A stretch of DNA of 64,000 nt. Source: Microvelia longipes (lineage: Eukaryota; Arthropoda; Insecta; Hemiptera; Veliidae). Below are positions 1 to 13,450 of this stretch, piece by piece. Position 1 is the stretch's first letter; every line of letters begins with the position of its first letter. The notes under the pieces were generated by a model, which saw only the letters and a list, made by a program, of their open reading frames with translations, had not been told where the DNA came from and made no database searches. The translations under genes and the position numbers were made by a program. The stretch is taken from the NCBI GenBank assembly GCA_018340805.1, contig JACMZG010001871.1, forward strand, positions 37,456 through 101,455, in the 5' to 3' direction.

Positions 1-210
1 CTCTTAATTAAAAAATTACTTTTAAGTAAAGATCAAGAAAACCCGAAAATCTTGAAAAAAAATGTATCTGCCTGACGGTAGGAAAACAAAGCATGACAGA
101 ATTTTAGGCCAGAAAGTTACATTTCCAGGGACAGAAAGTTTGTATCCTTTTGAAGCATTACTGTACTAGTAAGTTAGTAGATCAATTTTTGTAAATATTA
201 GTTAATCAAT

Positions 211-444
211 ATTAACAACACTAACTTCGTCTTTCCACCATAAGCTTTTATTTACTCTGAGCAGAGTTGGCTTTCGGCTATAATGACATCTGCAGTGCCG
301 ATTGAATCTTTCAATTCTTGGAGTCTGAATTGGAAAAGACTTAACATCTCAACCGGCACTGTAAGATGGCATTATAGTCGAAAGCCGACCTCTGCTCAGA
401 GTAATAAAAGCTTATTGTGGAAAGACGAAGTTGGTGTTGTTAAT
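211..444. mobile_element. Hairpin (foldback) MITE
   Basis: Arms of about 90 bp (211-304 and 351-444) are near-perfect inverted repeats, both containing CTCTGAGCAGAG and GCTTTCG(G/A)CTATAATG, with a ~46-bp loop. No target duplication was identified. Confidence 0.65.
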
Positions 445-2239
445 CCGAAAAAGGTGTTGTTAAGGGTTGTTAATATTGTAGATCATTTCACGGCGCTTCA
501 CTAAAGTTATTAGTTCACTTATTTGGAGTTAAAAAATATTAAATTGAGGGCAAAATTACAATTTTAGGAGAGTCCTTCAAGATATTTTGGGACCTAGTTT
601 TTATTAGATTTTTCCAAAAATATAATTGTTTTTCTTCCCATAAATTTATTTCTATATTCTATTAATGTTTCCCTGAATTAAATTACTTCATTAAAATATG
701 TTAATCATTTTTATGACAATTTAAGATGGTTTCCACTTTAATACGTCATATTAAATTATTCCTATAATCTAAATAATTTTTTCTTTCGACTTAATTTTAA
801 TTTTATAAAAAAATGAATTATGACTTAATTTTAAAATTACTAATTTTATGACTAAATGATTAAAAATGACTTAATTTTATCAAAATTGGTTGATCTATTT
901 GGCTATACCGTGTTTACAAGAAAAGTTCACGCACATACATATATATATCTTAAATCATACATTCATACATAGATACAAAAATAGATAAATCACAAATCTA
1001 TAAAAGCACCAACTTTTTCCAATTTTTGGAATCTCTAGGTGCAGAAACGTGGATCAAATAAGTATATAAAATATTGTATTTTATTATTTTTTAAAAAAGT
1101 ATAAAAAATTTAAAAAAAATAAAAAAAATTTTTTATTTTGTATTTTATTGTTAAAAAAATAATTAATAATAAATAAATAAACATATATCATTAAACATAT
1201 TAATAACATCTCTGTTTTTTATTTTTTTTATACTTTCTTACTTATGAGTTATAGAAAAGAAATATATATGATCAATGAGGGAAGTCAAAGGTTAAACTAG
1301 AAAAATAAATTTAGTGTCATAGTTGAGCGCAAAACTAAAATAGTCACAACCGCTACAAATACTTCTACCATCGCATCGACTAGATTGACGTATCCAACTA
1401 GATTAAAATAGTTTTAGCGCATAAAAACTATGCGCAAGAAAAATGAGAACTATGGTATCTAAAGTATAGTTGTTGTATTAAGGGACTAGATGTACGGTAG
1501 GAGTCGAATTTTCCTACGTTTCTCTAGGAAAATGTTTTTGTATGGGTGGGTTTGTGTGAGCTCCTTTGATGAGGCTAGCGTCCTGATACCCAGCTAAAGG
1601 ACGGCACTAGGGGGCTCCTACAAACACGCCCACTGACCTCTCAAACCCCCATTTCTTACAAAAAAAGGAAAAAAACACATTTTGATAAGTATGGTAAAAA
1701 GTTTCTTAAAAAAGATATTTTTTACGTACATACGTATAATTTAAAGCAAATATATAAGAAATTAGAGTAAGTAAACCTCATCGTACTTGTCATGCAATAT
1801 TTGATTATTTGCTGTAATAAAGTCAAAATGAGGAAACGAAATAAAAATATTGGGTACGGGGTACCTCGGCACCTTTTAACATCTTTGGACTACCTGTTCT
1901 CAAATGTAATGTTTTACAGATCAAAAATTTTGGGACGCTATGCTCGCCTTAAGAAATAGTAAGGTAACCAATGCCAAGAGTGTTATTTAATTTAGTCTAT
2001 GTTTTTTAATGTTTTTTTTTATTTATCCATTTAGTCTATGTTTTTTCTTGCTAAGGCAATTAAACATTTCCTTTACGTCCGCCGGCTGTAAATTTTTTTT
2101 AATTTACTGCTGCTACGCTATTGGTAAAGCAAAAAAAGTAAAATATATATATTTTTTACTGTGTCCAAAAAAAGTTTATGTAACATGGACTGAAAAGGTA
2201 TTTTGCTTACAAAACGATTTTCCCACAGAATAAAATTAT
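445..2239. other. AT-rich sequence with no recognised gene
   Basis: The sequence is mostly A and T. At 1850-1875 it carries the GGGTACGGGGTACCTCGG motif that marks one end of dispersed repeat family F. Nothing else is recognised. Confidence 0.5.
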
Positions 2240-4010
2240 GTATGACAGACATAATTTTACATACACAGAGGTATGTATCACAGAGATAGATTATAACAGA
2301 GGTAATGTATCTATAGAGTATAGAACTATACAGAGGTATGTATCACAGAGTATAGAATTATAACAGAGGTATGTATCAAAGAGTATACACTATAACACAG
2401 GTATGCATCATAGAGTATAAAACAATAACACAGGAATGCCCATAGAGTAATTAAAACAATACACAGGAAATCATCATAGAGTATATAAACAATAACACAG
2501 GAATTCATAGAGTATAAAAAATACACCAGGAATGCATCATAGAGTATATAAACAATAAACACAGGTGTGCATCATAGAGTATAAAACAATAACACAGGAT
2601 GCATCATAGAGTATGAAACAATACCACAGGAATGCATCATAGAGTATGAAACAATAACACAGGAATGCATCATAGAGTAAAACAATAACACAGGAATCAT
2701 CACAGAGTATAAAACAATAACACAGGAATGCATCATAGAGTATAAAACAATAACACAGAATGCATCATAGAGTATAAAACATAACACAGGTATGCCACCA
2801 TAGAGTATAAACAAATAACCACAGGAATCATCATAGAGTATAAAACAATAACACAGGAATGCATCACAGAGTATAACAATAACACAGGAATGCATCATAG
2901 AGTATAAAACAAAACACAGGAATGCATCATAGAGTATAAACAATAACACAGGAATGCATCATGAGATAAAACAATAACACAGGAATGCATCATAGAGTAA
3001 TAAAACAATAACACAGGAATGCATCATAGAGTATAAAACAATAACACAGGTGTGCATCATAGAGTATAAAACAATACACAGGAATGCATCATAGAGTATG
3101 AAACAATACCACAGGAATGCATCATAGAGTAAAAACAATAACACAGGAATGCATCATAGAGTATAAAACAATAACACAGGAAAATGCATCACAGAGTATA
3201 AAACAATAACACAGGAATGCATCATAGAGTATAAAACAATAACACAGGAATGCATCATAGAGTAATAAAACAATAACACAGGTATGCACCATAGAGTATA
3301 AAACAATAACACAGGAATTCATCCAAACATAACACAGGATCACAGAGTATAAAACAATAACACAGGAATGCATCATAGAGTATAAAACAATAACACAGGA
3401 ATGCATCATAGAGTATAAATAACACAGGTGTGCATCATAGAGTATAAAACAATAACACAGGAATGCATCATAGAGTATAAAACAATAACACAGGTATGCA
3501 TCATAGAGTATCAAAGCAATAACACAGGAATGCATCATAGAGTATAAAACAATAACACAGGTATGCAATCATAGAGTATAAAAAACATAACACAGGTATG
3601 CATCATAGAGTATAAAACAATAACACAGGGATATAAAGCATCATAGAGTAAAGCAAATAACACATGCATCATAGAGTATAAACAATAACACAGGTTATGC
3701 ATCATAGAGTATAAAACAATAACACAGATATGCATCATAGAGTATAAAACAATACACATCATAGAGTATAAAACAATAACACAGGTATGCATCATAGAGT
3801 ATATAAAATCTATAACACAGGTATGCATCATAGAGTATAAAACAATACACAGGTATGCATCATAGAGTATAAAACAATAACACAGGTATGCATCATAGAG
3901 TATAAAACAATAACACAGGAATGCATCATAGAGTAAAACACAGGTATGCATCATAGAGTATACACAGGTATGCATCATAGAGTATAAACACAGGTATGCA
4001 TAATAGAGTA
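2240..4010. repeat. 33-bp minisatellite, about 50 copies
   Basis: The unit reads CATAGAGTATAAAACAAT then AACACAGGAATGCAT. Copies differ by single substitutions (AGGAATG/AGGTATG) and many one- to few-base deletions. Because 33 is a multiple of three, the minus strand stays open over long stretches as an 11-residue repeat, which explains several apparent open frames here. Confidence 0.95.
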
Positions 4011-4840
4011 AAGGTTAGAGTTTTGTTTGTGAGTAGGTAGGTAGAGTATACATCAATACAAACAAGTATTTGTTTAATCGAAGCATTCAAGTAAGCATAT
4101 ACATACTGAATTAACGAATTATATAACGATAACTAGTTCAATAGATCAAACTTCACCGGAACTTTACTTGTAAACAAGTTTACGAACAACTTTATTACTC
4201 GACACTTTCCGAGTTCATACTTACTTCCACGTTACTTCAAAACGGAACTTGACTGACATAATTCCTAAACTAGTTAATCAGCAATACTCGTCAGTAAAGA
4301 TGAAACTATCCGGCGTCTTTTTAACGTTATTTTATTACGGACATAATTAATACCAAATTTACTTCCGATAAATAAACAAGTATTTCTTTTTCATATAACT
4401 AACTAATCTAACTTTATTCGACAAAACAATTTTTAAAATAAATTTACAATTACTTAACATTTAATATGCTGTACGTCGACTTACTTTTTATATTTTATTT
4501 ATATGTATTAAATTTAATAAGTTTATATATTACTAGGTAAGTAACAAGTTTATTTACTTATGACAGACAATTAAAACTCGGCATTAATAGTCAGTAAAGT
4601 TGAATTTGTCCCTCGGCTATTTAAGCACTTTGTCGCCCATAATTGACTTCCTTTTAAATCGTGTTCTTTCTATTTAATTAAGAATGTTAATTTTAACGTA
4701 ATTATGTATGCAATATCTAGTATGTATTTTACAATTTCATTAAAAACAAGTTCTTTCACTGAAGTCATTTAAATTAGAAATTAATTTTTTGTATAGATGT
4801 GATATAGGTAACTTTTAATATAGAAGTGGTGATGTAGAGT
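4011..4840. other. AT-rich spacer with a diverged duplication
   Basis: No gene is recognised. Segments near 4285 and 4590 are weakly alike (both contain GTCAGTAAAG and CATAATT), suggesting an old ~300-bp duplication. Confidence 0.35.
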
Positions 4841-4969
4841 AAAAAAGTCTAGCAGGACTATAGGAATGATGAGAACTACTTATTTATTTAAACCCTTACG
4901 ATAGGTACAAGGAAACTACACTGACAGTTTTCAAACTGAATCTAGGAAATAACTAAAGTAATAACTAAA

Positions 4970-5275
4970 GTAAATACTACTATACTATAGTAACTACTAT
5001 ATAACTACTTATATACTAAAGTAAATAACTACTATACACTATACTATAGTAACTACTATATAACTACTTATATACTAAAGTAAATAACTACTATACACTA
5101 TACTATAGTAACTACTATATAACTACTTATATACTAAAGTAAATAACTACTATACACTATATATAATAACTACTATATAACTACTTATATACTAAAGTAA
5201 ATAACTACTTAACACTATACTATAGTAAACTACTATATACTACTTATATACTAAAGTAATAACTAATAACTAAAC
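4970..5275. repeat. 59-bp tandem repeat, about 5 copies
   Basis: The unit contains TAACTACTATATAACTAC and TTATATACTAAAGTAAAT followed by AACTACTATACACTATA. Copies are nearly identical. The array lies between degenerate copies of the 102-bp unit (4845-4960 and 5278-5330). Confidence 0.9.
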
Positions 5276-5417
5276 TAGCAGAGTTGTTGGATGGATGAGA
5301 ACTACTTGTTCAATCAACTAGACAGTAATTAGGGAGAGGTGATAGATCACCTAGCAAGTAGGCCTCGTTGTTGGGCCCTTTTTGCTAACTCCTTTAGATA
5401 GAAGATAGTATTCCTTA

Positions 5418-5568
5418 TACTAGATAAAAGTAGGCTTTAATTCTATATGTTACAAAATTAATTTTGTTTTAATTATTCAGCCATCATTATGGCCACAATG
5501 TTGACTGAAATAATTAAAACAAAATATATTTTGTAACACATAGAATTAAAGCCTACTTTTATCTAGTA
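5418..5568. mobile_element. Short palindromic MITE
   Basis: Inverted arms of about 65 bp begin TACTAGATAAAAGTAGGC and end GCCTACTTTTATCTAGTA, around a short centre containing CATCATTATGGCC. Confidence 0.7.
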
Positions 5569-5817
5569 ATTTAAGATGGAATTCTATAAACTAAGAAGTG
5601 CAACTTACGAAAAACTATTGAAGATAAATATTTGTATTAGTCTCCATTATTATAATAATAATAATATGGTTCCAAATGCAGGCATCCACAGAAGAGCTGT
5701 GGCTTTACTATAATTTTCTATAGCTTTCTTTAGAAACAACACGTGCCCTACTGCCAGACCAGGCTTTCCTGCACTCGAAACCATAAGGTAGAAACATATA
5801 TATAGTATAAACTACTA

Positions 5818-5925
5818 TCGAGGGTCCTACATTTTGCCTAAACCCAGGTTCATTTAGGGTTAGGGATCTTTTACGAGTACCTGACATCGCACAGGCTCGG
5901 AACCACCCGCTTAACGTCACTAGAA
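5818..5925 (-). mobile_element. SINE-like fragment
   Basis: It shares about 90 bp with 26525-26612, including (minus strand) GACGTTAAGC, GGTGGTTCCGAGCCTGTGCG and AAAAGATC. The 26.5-kb copy carries an RNA polymerase III box-B-like motif on the same strand, so this is probably a truncated copy of a tRNA-derived SINE. Confidence 0.45.
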
Positions 5926-5984
5926 GTGAGAACTACTAGTTCAATCAACTACATATGATTAGATAAGTACAATAAAACGAAAGT

Positions 5985-7665
5985 GTTCTAGCAGAATCTA
6001 GGAAATATAGCAGAGTTGTTGGATGGATAACTACTTGTTCAATCTGCTATCTATGATAGATAAGTACAATAAAATGAAAAAATGAAAGTGTTCTAGCAGA
6101 ATCTAGGAAATAGTCTAGCAGAGTTGTTGAATGGATAGAACTACTAATTCAATCAACTATCTATGATAGATAAGTAAAATAAATCGAAAGTGTTCTAGCA
6201 GAATCTAGGAAATAGTCTAGCAGAGTTGTTGGATGGATAAGAACTACTTTTCAATCTGCTATCTATGATAGATAAGTACAATAAAAGGAAGTTTTCTAGC
6301 AGAATCTAGGAAATAGTCTAGCAGAGTTGTTGAATGGATAGAACTACTTGTTCAATCTGCTATCTATGATAGATAAGTACAATAAAATGAAAGTGTTCTA
6401 GCAGAATCTAGGAAATAGTCAAGCAGAGTTGTTGAATGGATAGAACTACTTGTTTAATCTGCTATCTATGATAGATAAGTACATAAAATGAAAGTGTTCT
6501 AGCAGAATCTAGGAAATAGTCTAGCAGAGTTGTTGAATGGATAGAACTACTTGTTTAATCTGCTATCTATGATAGATAAGTACAATAAAATGAAAGTGTC
6601 TAGCAGAATCTAGGAAATAGTCTAGCAGAGTTGTTGAATGGATAGAACTACTTGTTTAATCTGCTATCTATGATAGATAAGTACAATAAAATGAAAGTGT
6701 TCTAGCAGAATCTAGGAAATAGTCTAGCAGAGTTGTTGAATGGATAGAACTACTTGTTCAATCTGCTATCTATGATAGATAAGTACAATAAATGAAAGTG
6801 TTCTAGCAGAATATAGTCTAGCAGAGTTGTTGAATGGATAGAACTACTGTTTAATCTGCTATCTATGGATAAGTCTAAAATAAAGTGTTCTAGCAGAATC
6901 TAGGAAATAGTCAAGCAGAGTTGTTGAATGGATAGAACTACTTGTTTAATCTGCTATCTATGATAGATAAGTACAATAAAATGAAAGTGTTCTAGCAGAA
7001 TCTAGGAAATAGTCTAGCAGAGTTGTTGAATGGATAGAACTACTTGTTCAATCTGCTATCTATGATAGATAAGTACAATAAAATGAAAGTGTTCTAGCAG
7101 AATCTAGGAAATAGTCTAGCAGAGTTGTTGAATGGATAGAACTACTAATTCAATCAACTATCTATGATAGATAAGTAAAATAAATCGAAAGTGTTCTAGC
7201 AGAATCTAGGAAATAGTCTAGCAGAGTTGTTGGATGGATAGAACTACTTGTTTAATCTGCTATCTATGATAGATAAGTACAATAAAATGAAAGTGTTCTA
7301 GCAGAATCTAGGAAATAGTCTAGCAGAGTTGTGAATGGATAGAACTACTTGTTCAATCTGCTATCTATGATAGATAAGTACAATAAATGAAAAGTGTTCT
7401 AGCAGAATCTAGGAAATAGTCTAGCAGAGTTGATGGATAGAACTACTTGTTCAATCTGCTACTATGATAGATAAGTACAATAAATCGAAAGTGTTCTAGC
7501 AGAATCTAGGAAATAGTCTAGCAGAGTTGTTGAATGGATAGAAACTACTTGTTTAATCTGCTATCTATGATAGATAAGTACAATAAATGAAAGTGTTCTA
7601 GCAGAATCTAGAAATAGTCTAGCAGAGTTGTTGGGTGGATAAGAACGAACTACTTGTTCACTTAA
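5985..7665. repeat. 102-bp minisatellite, about 16 copies
   Basis: The unit includes AGCAGAGTTGTTGAATGG, AACTACTTGTTCAATCTG, the small palindrome CTATCTATGATAGATAAG and GTGTTCTAGCAGAATC. Degenerate copies at both edges (4845-4960, 5278-5330, 5920-5985, 7715-7790) suggest an array whose centre is homogenised and whose edges decay. Confidence 0.95.
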
Positions 7666-7789
7666 CACCCTATGACAGACGATGACACTAAACTTCAATA
7701 TTCTACCTAATCTAGAAAATATCCCAGCAGTATTGTAGGAGTGATGAGGACCACTTCTGGATCAATGACGTATAAGATATCTGTTAAGT

Positions 7790-9135
7790 TCGGTATTGTT
7801 TGAGGGTTGGAATGTAGTATACAAAAGAGACCACTCCTTCTTGATCCACCCTCAATATCATACTGTCCCAGACAGACAGGACAAAAATGGCTCCCACGGA
7901 ACCAAGTCAAGCTAAGCAGACCCGCAAAGCTGAAACACCCTAAAAAACTTCTTCGCAAGATACATGGCAATATGTAATAATAAATACTTAAACAACAACT
8001 GTGTAGACTCAAAGAGGTCATAGCAAGGCTCGAGCCTATGAGGCGAGGCGACGAAAATTCGCTTAAATACATAGCAAATTGCCTTATAATAAATAATAAT
8101 AAAAAAAAACAAGAAAGGGCCTTTCTTTTTGGGCCTTCGGCCCGGAGGCCAAAGACACGTATTTTCTAATGCATTGCACCCCCCTCACTTTAGGGAGGCA
8201 ATAAAGCAACATAACATATTTATTCTAAAATTATATTTTTAAATCAAAATAATTCAACGCTCTTTAATATTTTATCTCCCTAGACTACACCCCACTACCT
8301 ACGCACATATAAACCCTAACCAATTTCCAAAAAAAATTTTCCAAAAGATTTCCAAAAAAAAAAAAAATATTCTAATTTGAATCCTTGAATTATGTTATAA
8401 TATAATAAACTAAGTAGTTGCCCTTGAACTATTGATCTCCCTCTAGCGTTTATTTCAAGAACTAAAGCGTTATCCTATACACATCAATAAACCAGAACAT
8501 TTATTTCTTTCTCATTTATTTACAATAACTAAATGTTAGTAATTTTATTTACTTTTAGTTAAATATGTTACAACATAGCATTTAAAGCACGTTTAAAGAA
8601 AAATTTAAATTTAATTTCATAATTTTCTCATTATTTGTGATCCAAATTTCTCTATTTACATATTATTAATTAACATATATAACATAAGTATTGATTAATG
8701 TTAACATATTTTTTTTCTGTTCACCTGGATAAGTTGAATGTTATATATGTCAACAAAAACAAACTACCAAATATATATATGATACAATTTATTAAAAATA
8801 AATATAGTAAGAAACAAGTAATTTTATTTATCTTATTTGTTCTGCAGAGGAGAGTAATATTTACTAAATATTGATAGACATTTAAAAATTAAAGAATCAT
8901 AAATTATCCATGATGTAGGAAACTGCATCTGCAATCTAACCGGATATATTTTTATATTCAAGGTCAACTTGAGATGAGGTTAATAATAAATTGTAATAAT
9001 AAAGATTATAAAATAACATCTTTGTAAAAGGTTGAACATTTATAACTTTTTCTCGCCCACTACCGTAGGTGTCCTGGAAAAGTATTGTGTTTGCAGTCAA
9101 TATTTAGATCCAGACTCAGCCATTAACATACATAC
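7790..9135. other. AT-rich sequence with no recognised gene
   Basis: A 121-codon minus-strand frame (7707-8072) shows no domain and is partly made of repeat sequence, so I do not call it. A local palindrome GGGCCTTCGGCCC occurs near 8130. The rest is AT-rich. Confidence 0.4.
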
Positions 9136-9139
9136 ATAC

Positions 9140-9450
<311 letters not shown>

Positions 9451-9504
9451 TTAACTGTTTTATGATTTTTTTTAAATTTTTGCAGTCATATATTCAGGAT
9501 AGCA

Positions 9505-9712
9505 GAACTAGACCCACTGATTAATTTTTGTTCCAAGTTTCAACTACTTAGCGCTAATACACACACTAGGAGATACGATGATAACAGACACACATACAGA
9601 CAGCTTTGTGAAAACCACTTAGGGGGTCTTAGAAACACAAACGGTTATGAGATTTTTTTGCAAACACAATACTTTTCCTATATACCTACGATATAAATGA
9701 GGAAAGGTAAAA
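9505..9712 (+). repeat. Dispersed repeat family F, end-B fragment
   Basis: It has the diagnostic blocks GCTA..ACGATGATAACAGACAC, GCAAACACAATACTTTTCC, then TATATACCTACGATATAA and ATGAGGAAAGG. Confidence 0.85.
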
Positions 9713-9740
9713 AAAACTTTGACGGGTGATTCGATAATGA

Positions 9741-10430
9741 GTTAGAATAATACTATATATAGAAGGAGCACAGGACCGTAAACACAATGTAATTCCACTG
9801 ATAACACGAAAGCCGGTTGACTGGTGCTAAGAATAATACTAATATAGAAGGAGCACAGGACCGTAAACACAATGTAATTCCACTGATAACACGAAAGCCG
9901 GTTGACTGGTGCCTTAGAATAATACTAATATAGAAGGAGCACAGGACCGTAAACACAATGTAATTCCACTGATAACACGAAAGCCGGTTGACTGGTGCCT
10001 TAGAATAATACTATATATAGAAGGAGCACAGGACCGTAAACACAATGTAATTCCACTGATAACACGAAAGCCGGTGACTGGTGCCTTAGAATAATACTAA
10101 TATAGAAGGAGCATATGACCGTAAACACAATGTAATTTCACTGATAACACGAAAGCCGGTTGACTGGTGCCTTAGAATAATACTAATATAGAAGGAGCAC
10201 AGGACCGTAAACACAATGTAATTTCACTGATAACACGAAAGCCGGTTGACTGGTGCCTTAGAATAATACTAATATAGAAGGAGCATATGACCGTAAACAC
10301 AATGTAATTTCACTGATAACACGAAAGCCGGTTGACTGGTGCCTTAGAATAATACTAATATAGAAGGAGCACAACCGTAAAGCACAATGTAATTCCACTG
10401 ATAACACGAAAGCCGGTTGACTGGTGCAAC
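9741..10430. repeat. 86-bp tandem array made from the MITE-A terminal repeat, 8 copies
   Basis: Each unit runs from TTAGAATAATACTAATATAG through GAAGGAGCACAGGACCG to GGTTGACTGGTGCC and corresponds to the outer ~85 bp of the MITE-A inverted repeat. Only the last unit continues into AACTAAGTAATGCTGCC, the inner part of the repeat. Confidence 0.92.
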
Positions 10431-10885
10431 TAAGTAATGCTGCCAACCTGACAACAAAAAATTATTTTAAATATGTGCCATAAATATCTAATAATGAATA
10501 AAGGTCGTAAAGAACAAATATTATAACTTAAAACACTTGCTGAGTATTTATTAAAACCGGTCTTAGATGGCAAAAGGGTGGCGGAATACAAGAGTCTACA
10601 TTTAGTTGACGAGGACTACTTTTAATATAATTTTAATAAATACGTTAAACTATAATTTAAAATGCTTTAAATATTGTAATGCACCGATATTTTATATTAG
10701 TACTTTATGAATAATCAATCATTAATTAATAATAGAACATAATAATTCAGCAACCGGAAGTATTGCCAATTTGTTTTAGAAAACTGTATATTGTTAGGGT
10801 GGCAGCATTACTTAGTTGCACCAGTCAACCGGCTTTCGTGTTATCAGTAGTGATTCTTCTATATATAGTATTATTCTATTCTAAG
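9741..10885 (+). mobile_element. MITE-A copy 1 (hAT-like), with amplified left terminus
   Basis: The element runs from GTTAGAATAATACTATA to ATTATTCTATTCTAAG and is flanked by GATAATGA (9733-9740) and GATAAAGA (10886-10893), an 8-bp target duplication with one mismatch. The terminal inverted repeats are long (~110 bp) and contain CACGAAAGCCGGTTGACTGG. Instead of one left terminus it holds eight tandem copies. The interior (10430-10760) is non-coding and matches the copies at 39661, 42302 and 54299. Confidence 0.85.
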
Positions 10886-10923
10886 GATAAAGATAATACT
10901 AACGCTGATAATAAAATGAAACT

Positions 10924-11742
10924 TGGCACTAAAGTAATATATAAACCAAGTAGGGAAACAAACACGATTTCTGTCAGACCTGGCATGTAGTTCACATTTT
11001 GTCCACCAGGGAGTTGGCACAAATTTTCCTATGGGCGTAAATGTAAACAAACGGTTTTCAAAATGTTTGTCTTTATTGCATTTTTTTGTACAATGTAGTA
11101 TAAAATGTTTATAATTTGTGTTAGAAATACGTTTTGTCACATCCAATAGGGGTTTAAGTGCGCATCTTTAAATACTAGGTTTTTTTAAATTACTTAAAAC
11201 GAGCAGCTAATTAAACTTTTTTTTCGAGTGCAATGCTTAACTCAGTACATTTTTGCAAGTGATATTTGTTTTCTTCTTCAAATATTAATTGTAATTAATA
11301 GTTTTACAACTTTAACCAAATATTTTTGAATATAATAAAAGCAATCGTGATTTTAGGTTATATTTAGGGCAATACATTGTCGTCTGGATTTTCTTCAAAG
11401 TTTTAATAAGAACATGTACTTTACCTTTACTATATTTTCTTTTTCTTTAACTAATTTATTTTAACAATTATTTCACAGAATTTAATACAAAATCATTAAA
11501 CCATCACGTACATATTAAAGTAAGAAAAACACGATTAAAAGTAAAACTCACCTAATAATATCAGGGTTGCCAATAAAACTAAGTAAAAAAAACGTAAATC
11601 CTAAGAGGCGGATGCGCAGTTATTCCATTTTTTTTATTTTTGATCCAGCAATCATCTGATCACGCATGTCTGAATTTTTTTAAATAGGTTAGTATAGGAG
11701 TTTCCCTACTTGGTTTATTTTGTATTACTTTACTCGGCACAT
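10924..11742. mobile_element. Inverted-repeat element, ~0.8 kb
   Basis: Arms of about 40 bp at 10926-10964 and 11702-11740 both contain AAACCAAGTAGGGAAAC (or its complement) preceded by GTAAT and TAAAG. There are no coding remnants. It lies between MITE-A copy 1 and MITE-B copy 1. Confidence 0.55.
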
Positions 11743-11747
11743 AAATT

Positions 11748-12068
11748 CATAGAGATATATTACTAGAGGAGCCCTATTGGTTGAATTTTGAAACATCGAA
11801 AAAGTAACCTGACCACATTCGATTATCATTATCATCAAATAAACATAACAAAAAAAACAGTAAATTATATAGTAGAATGTTTAAAATACAAATCACAACA
11901 CAAACAATCTGCGGGAAGCTGAAAACAATTGATTAATTATAACCTTAACTCCCTCTTGGAGGAAGTTTCAATGAGGTTACACAGAGCCCCTGAGAGCCCC
12001 ACTAAAAATGTTTCAGGCCTCTCAGTGTATTAAGATAGGCTATGCTCCCTCTAGTATATATCTCTATG
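11748..12068 (+). mobile_element. MITE-B copy 1 (hAT-like)
   Basis: The element is 321 bp, begins CATAGAGATATATTACTAG and ends CTAGTATATATCTCTATG, with flanks CATAAATT and CATATATT (8-bp duplication, one mismatch). Interior motifs CCTTAACTC and GGTTACACAGAGCCCCTGAG recur in all copies. Confidence 0.85.
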
Positions 12069-12530
12069 CATATATTGATGTTATATAAATTGATTCTTTA
12101 TTTCGCAGGCGTGCGCTTTTGAGACGTTGCTACGCCACTGGTTGCTATACCTTAAGTTTTTAATAATTGAGGAAATGTAAAAATTCTGGTAGCCCAACTT
12201 AAGGTCACAGCTACCCATACTTTTTCTTTGGTTTTTTTAGAAGTTAAAGTATTGAATGAATAATTTAGACAGGAGGGCGTGGCAGACCCTATTATTACTA
12301 GGATAGCTGGTCGGTAGGGTTTTGAAGGGCACCGAGGGGGGAGCGTGGGAAACCGGTGTGATGTCAGAGCTGGGGCTCGCATGTTCATATACCAGGATAA
12401 CAGAATTGCTAAGGAGCTTACACCAATTTTACCTATCCTTACCACTTTTATACAAACCGCAGACTAACTAACCTAAACCGTTAACTTATTAAGAATAATT
12501 CTCTAATCATAATAAACAGAGACTATATTA
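12069..12530. other. No recognised feature
   Basis: The interval contains a 97-codon minus-strand frame (12152-12445) without recognisable domains, which I do not call. The rest is AT-rich. Confidence 0.3.
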
Positions 12531-12538
12531 ATATATAT

Positions 12539-12614
<76 letters not shown>
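12531..12614. repeat. (TA)n microsatellite
   Basis: An almost pure TA run. Confidence 0.95.
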
Positions 12615-12617
<3 letters not shown>

Positions 12618-13450
12618 TATTAAATAATAACGATGAAAAATGTATTATTCTGAAAGTATTTATACTAAGTCACTAATGAAACTTTATACTTTTCCTCATT
12701 TATACCGTACGTATATAGGAAAAGTATTGTGTTTGCAAATAGATCTGAAACCAACATGTCACCAGAATTATCCGTTTCATGGGTTTTTAAGACTTCCTGA
12801 GTAGTTTTTCGCAAAGTTGTCTCTTGGTATGTGTGTGTATATGAGTGTGTGTCTGTTATCTTTGTAGCTATTGGTGTTTTTATGCTAGAGAGTTGAAACT
12901 TTGTAAAATAATCGATCTACCGCTGTAGTTGTGCAATTCAAAATTTTTTAACATCATTAACCCGCAATAATAACTCTAACTCTGCGAAAATTTCGAAATG
13001 TTATAAAAAGCAGAAAAAAAAATATGCGATCAAATTGAAATTTAATTAGGATTATTGTTAGGAGATAATTGTTTCTTTTTTCACAGCACACTGATGATGG
13101 CAACACATGATGGATTTCGAGAGAACAAAAAAACCCAATAAATAAATACATGGCACGCATGTAGCCATGTATAAAACTAACATATGTTCTTAATTTCATT
13201 ATCAACATGAGTTCAATTTTTATTAAATGACTTGTATACGTTTTAAAAAATTGTGAAAAATCGGAAAATAATCAAGTTTGAGTTAAAATTTGGTACAAGT
13301 ACAAGTACATAACATACTTTACGTAATAAATAAGCTCTTTCGTTTCTATAAACACTAGTATATCCATATGGTTTTGTTGGATCATAAAGTTTAAGCAACA
13401 TTGAGCGAGTCAGTGCTGTATAGGTGACCGCTAAGAATGAAACGAATATA

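Noticed and set aside
2326..3978. Four long minus-strand frames with an MMHSCVIVLYS-type repeat
   Set aside because: They are translations of the 33-bp minisatellite, whose length is a multiple of three. Frames shift at every indel and no start, domain or codon signature supports a protein.
2240..4010. Possible CRISPR array
   Set aside because: The repeats are contiguous with no unique spacers, and the genome is eukaryotic.
7707..8112. Minus-strand frames of 121 and 66 residues
   Set aside because: They have no recognisable domain, overlap each other in different frames, and one begins in degenerate tandem-repeat sequence.
9753..10446. Minus-strand frames in the 86-bp array
   Set aside because: These are MITE terminal-repeat sequence. 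The same peptide recurs wherever the terminus occurs (10763, 40744, 54133).
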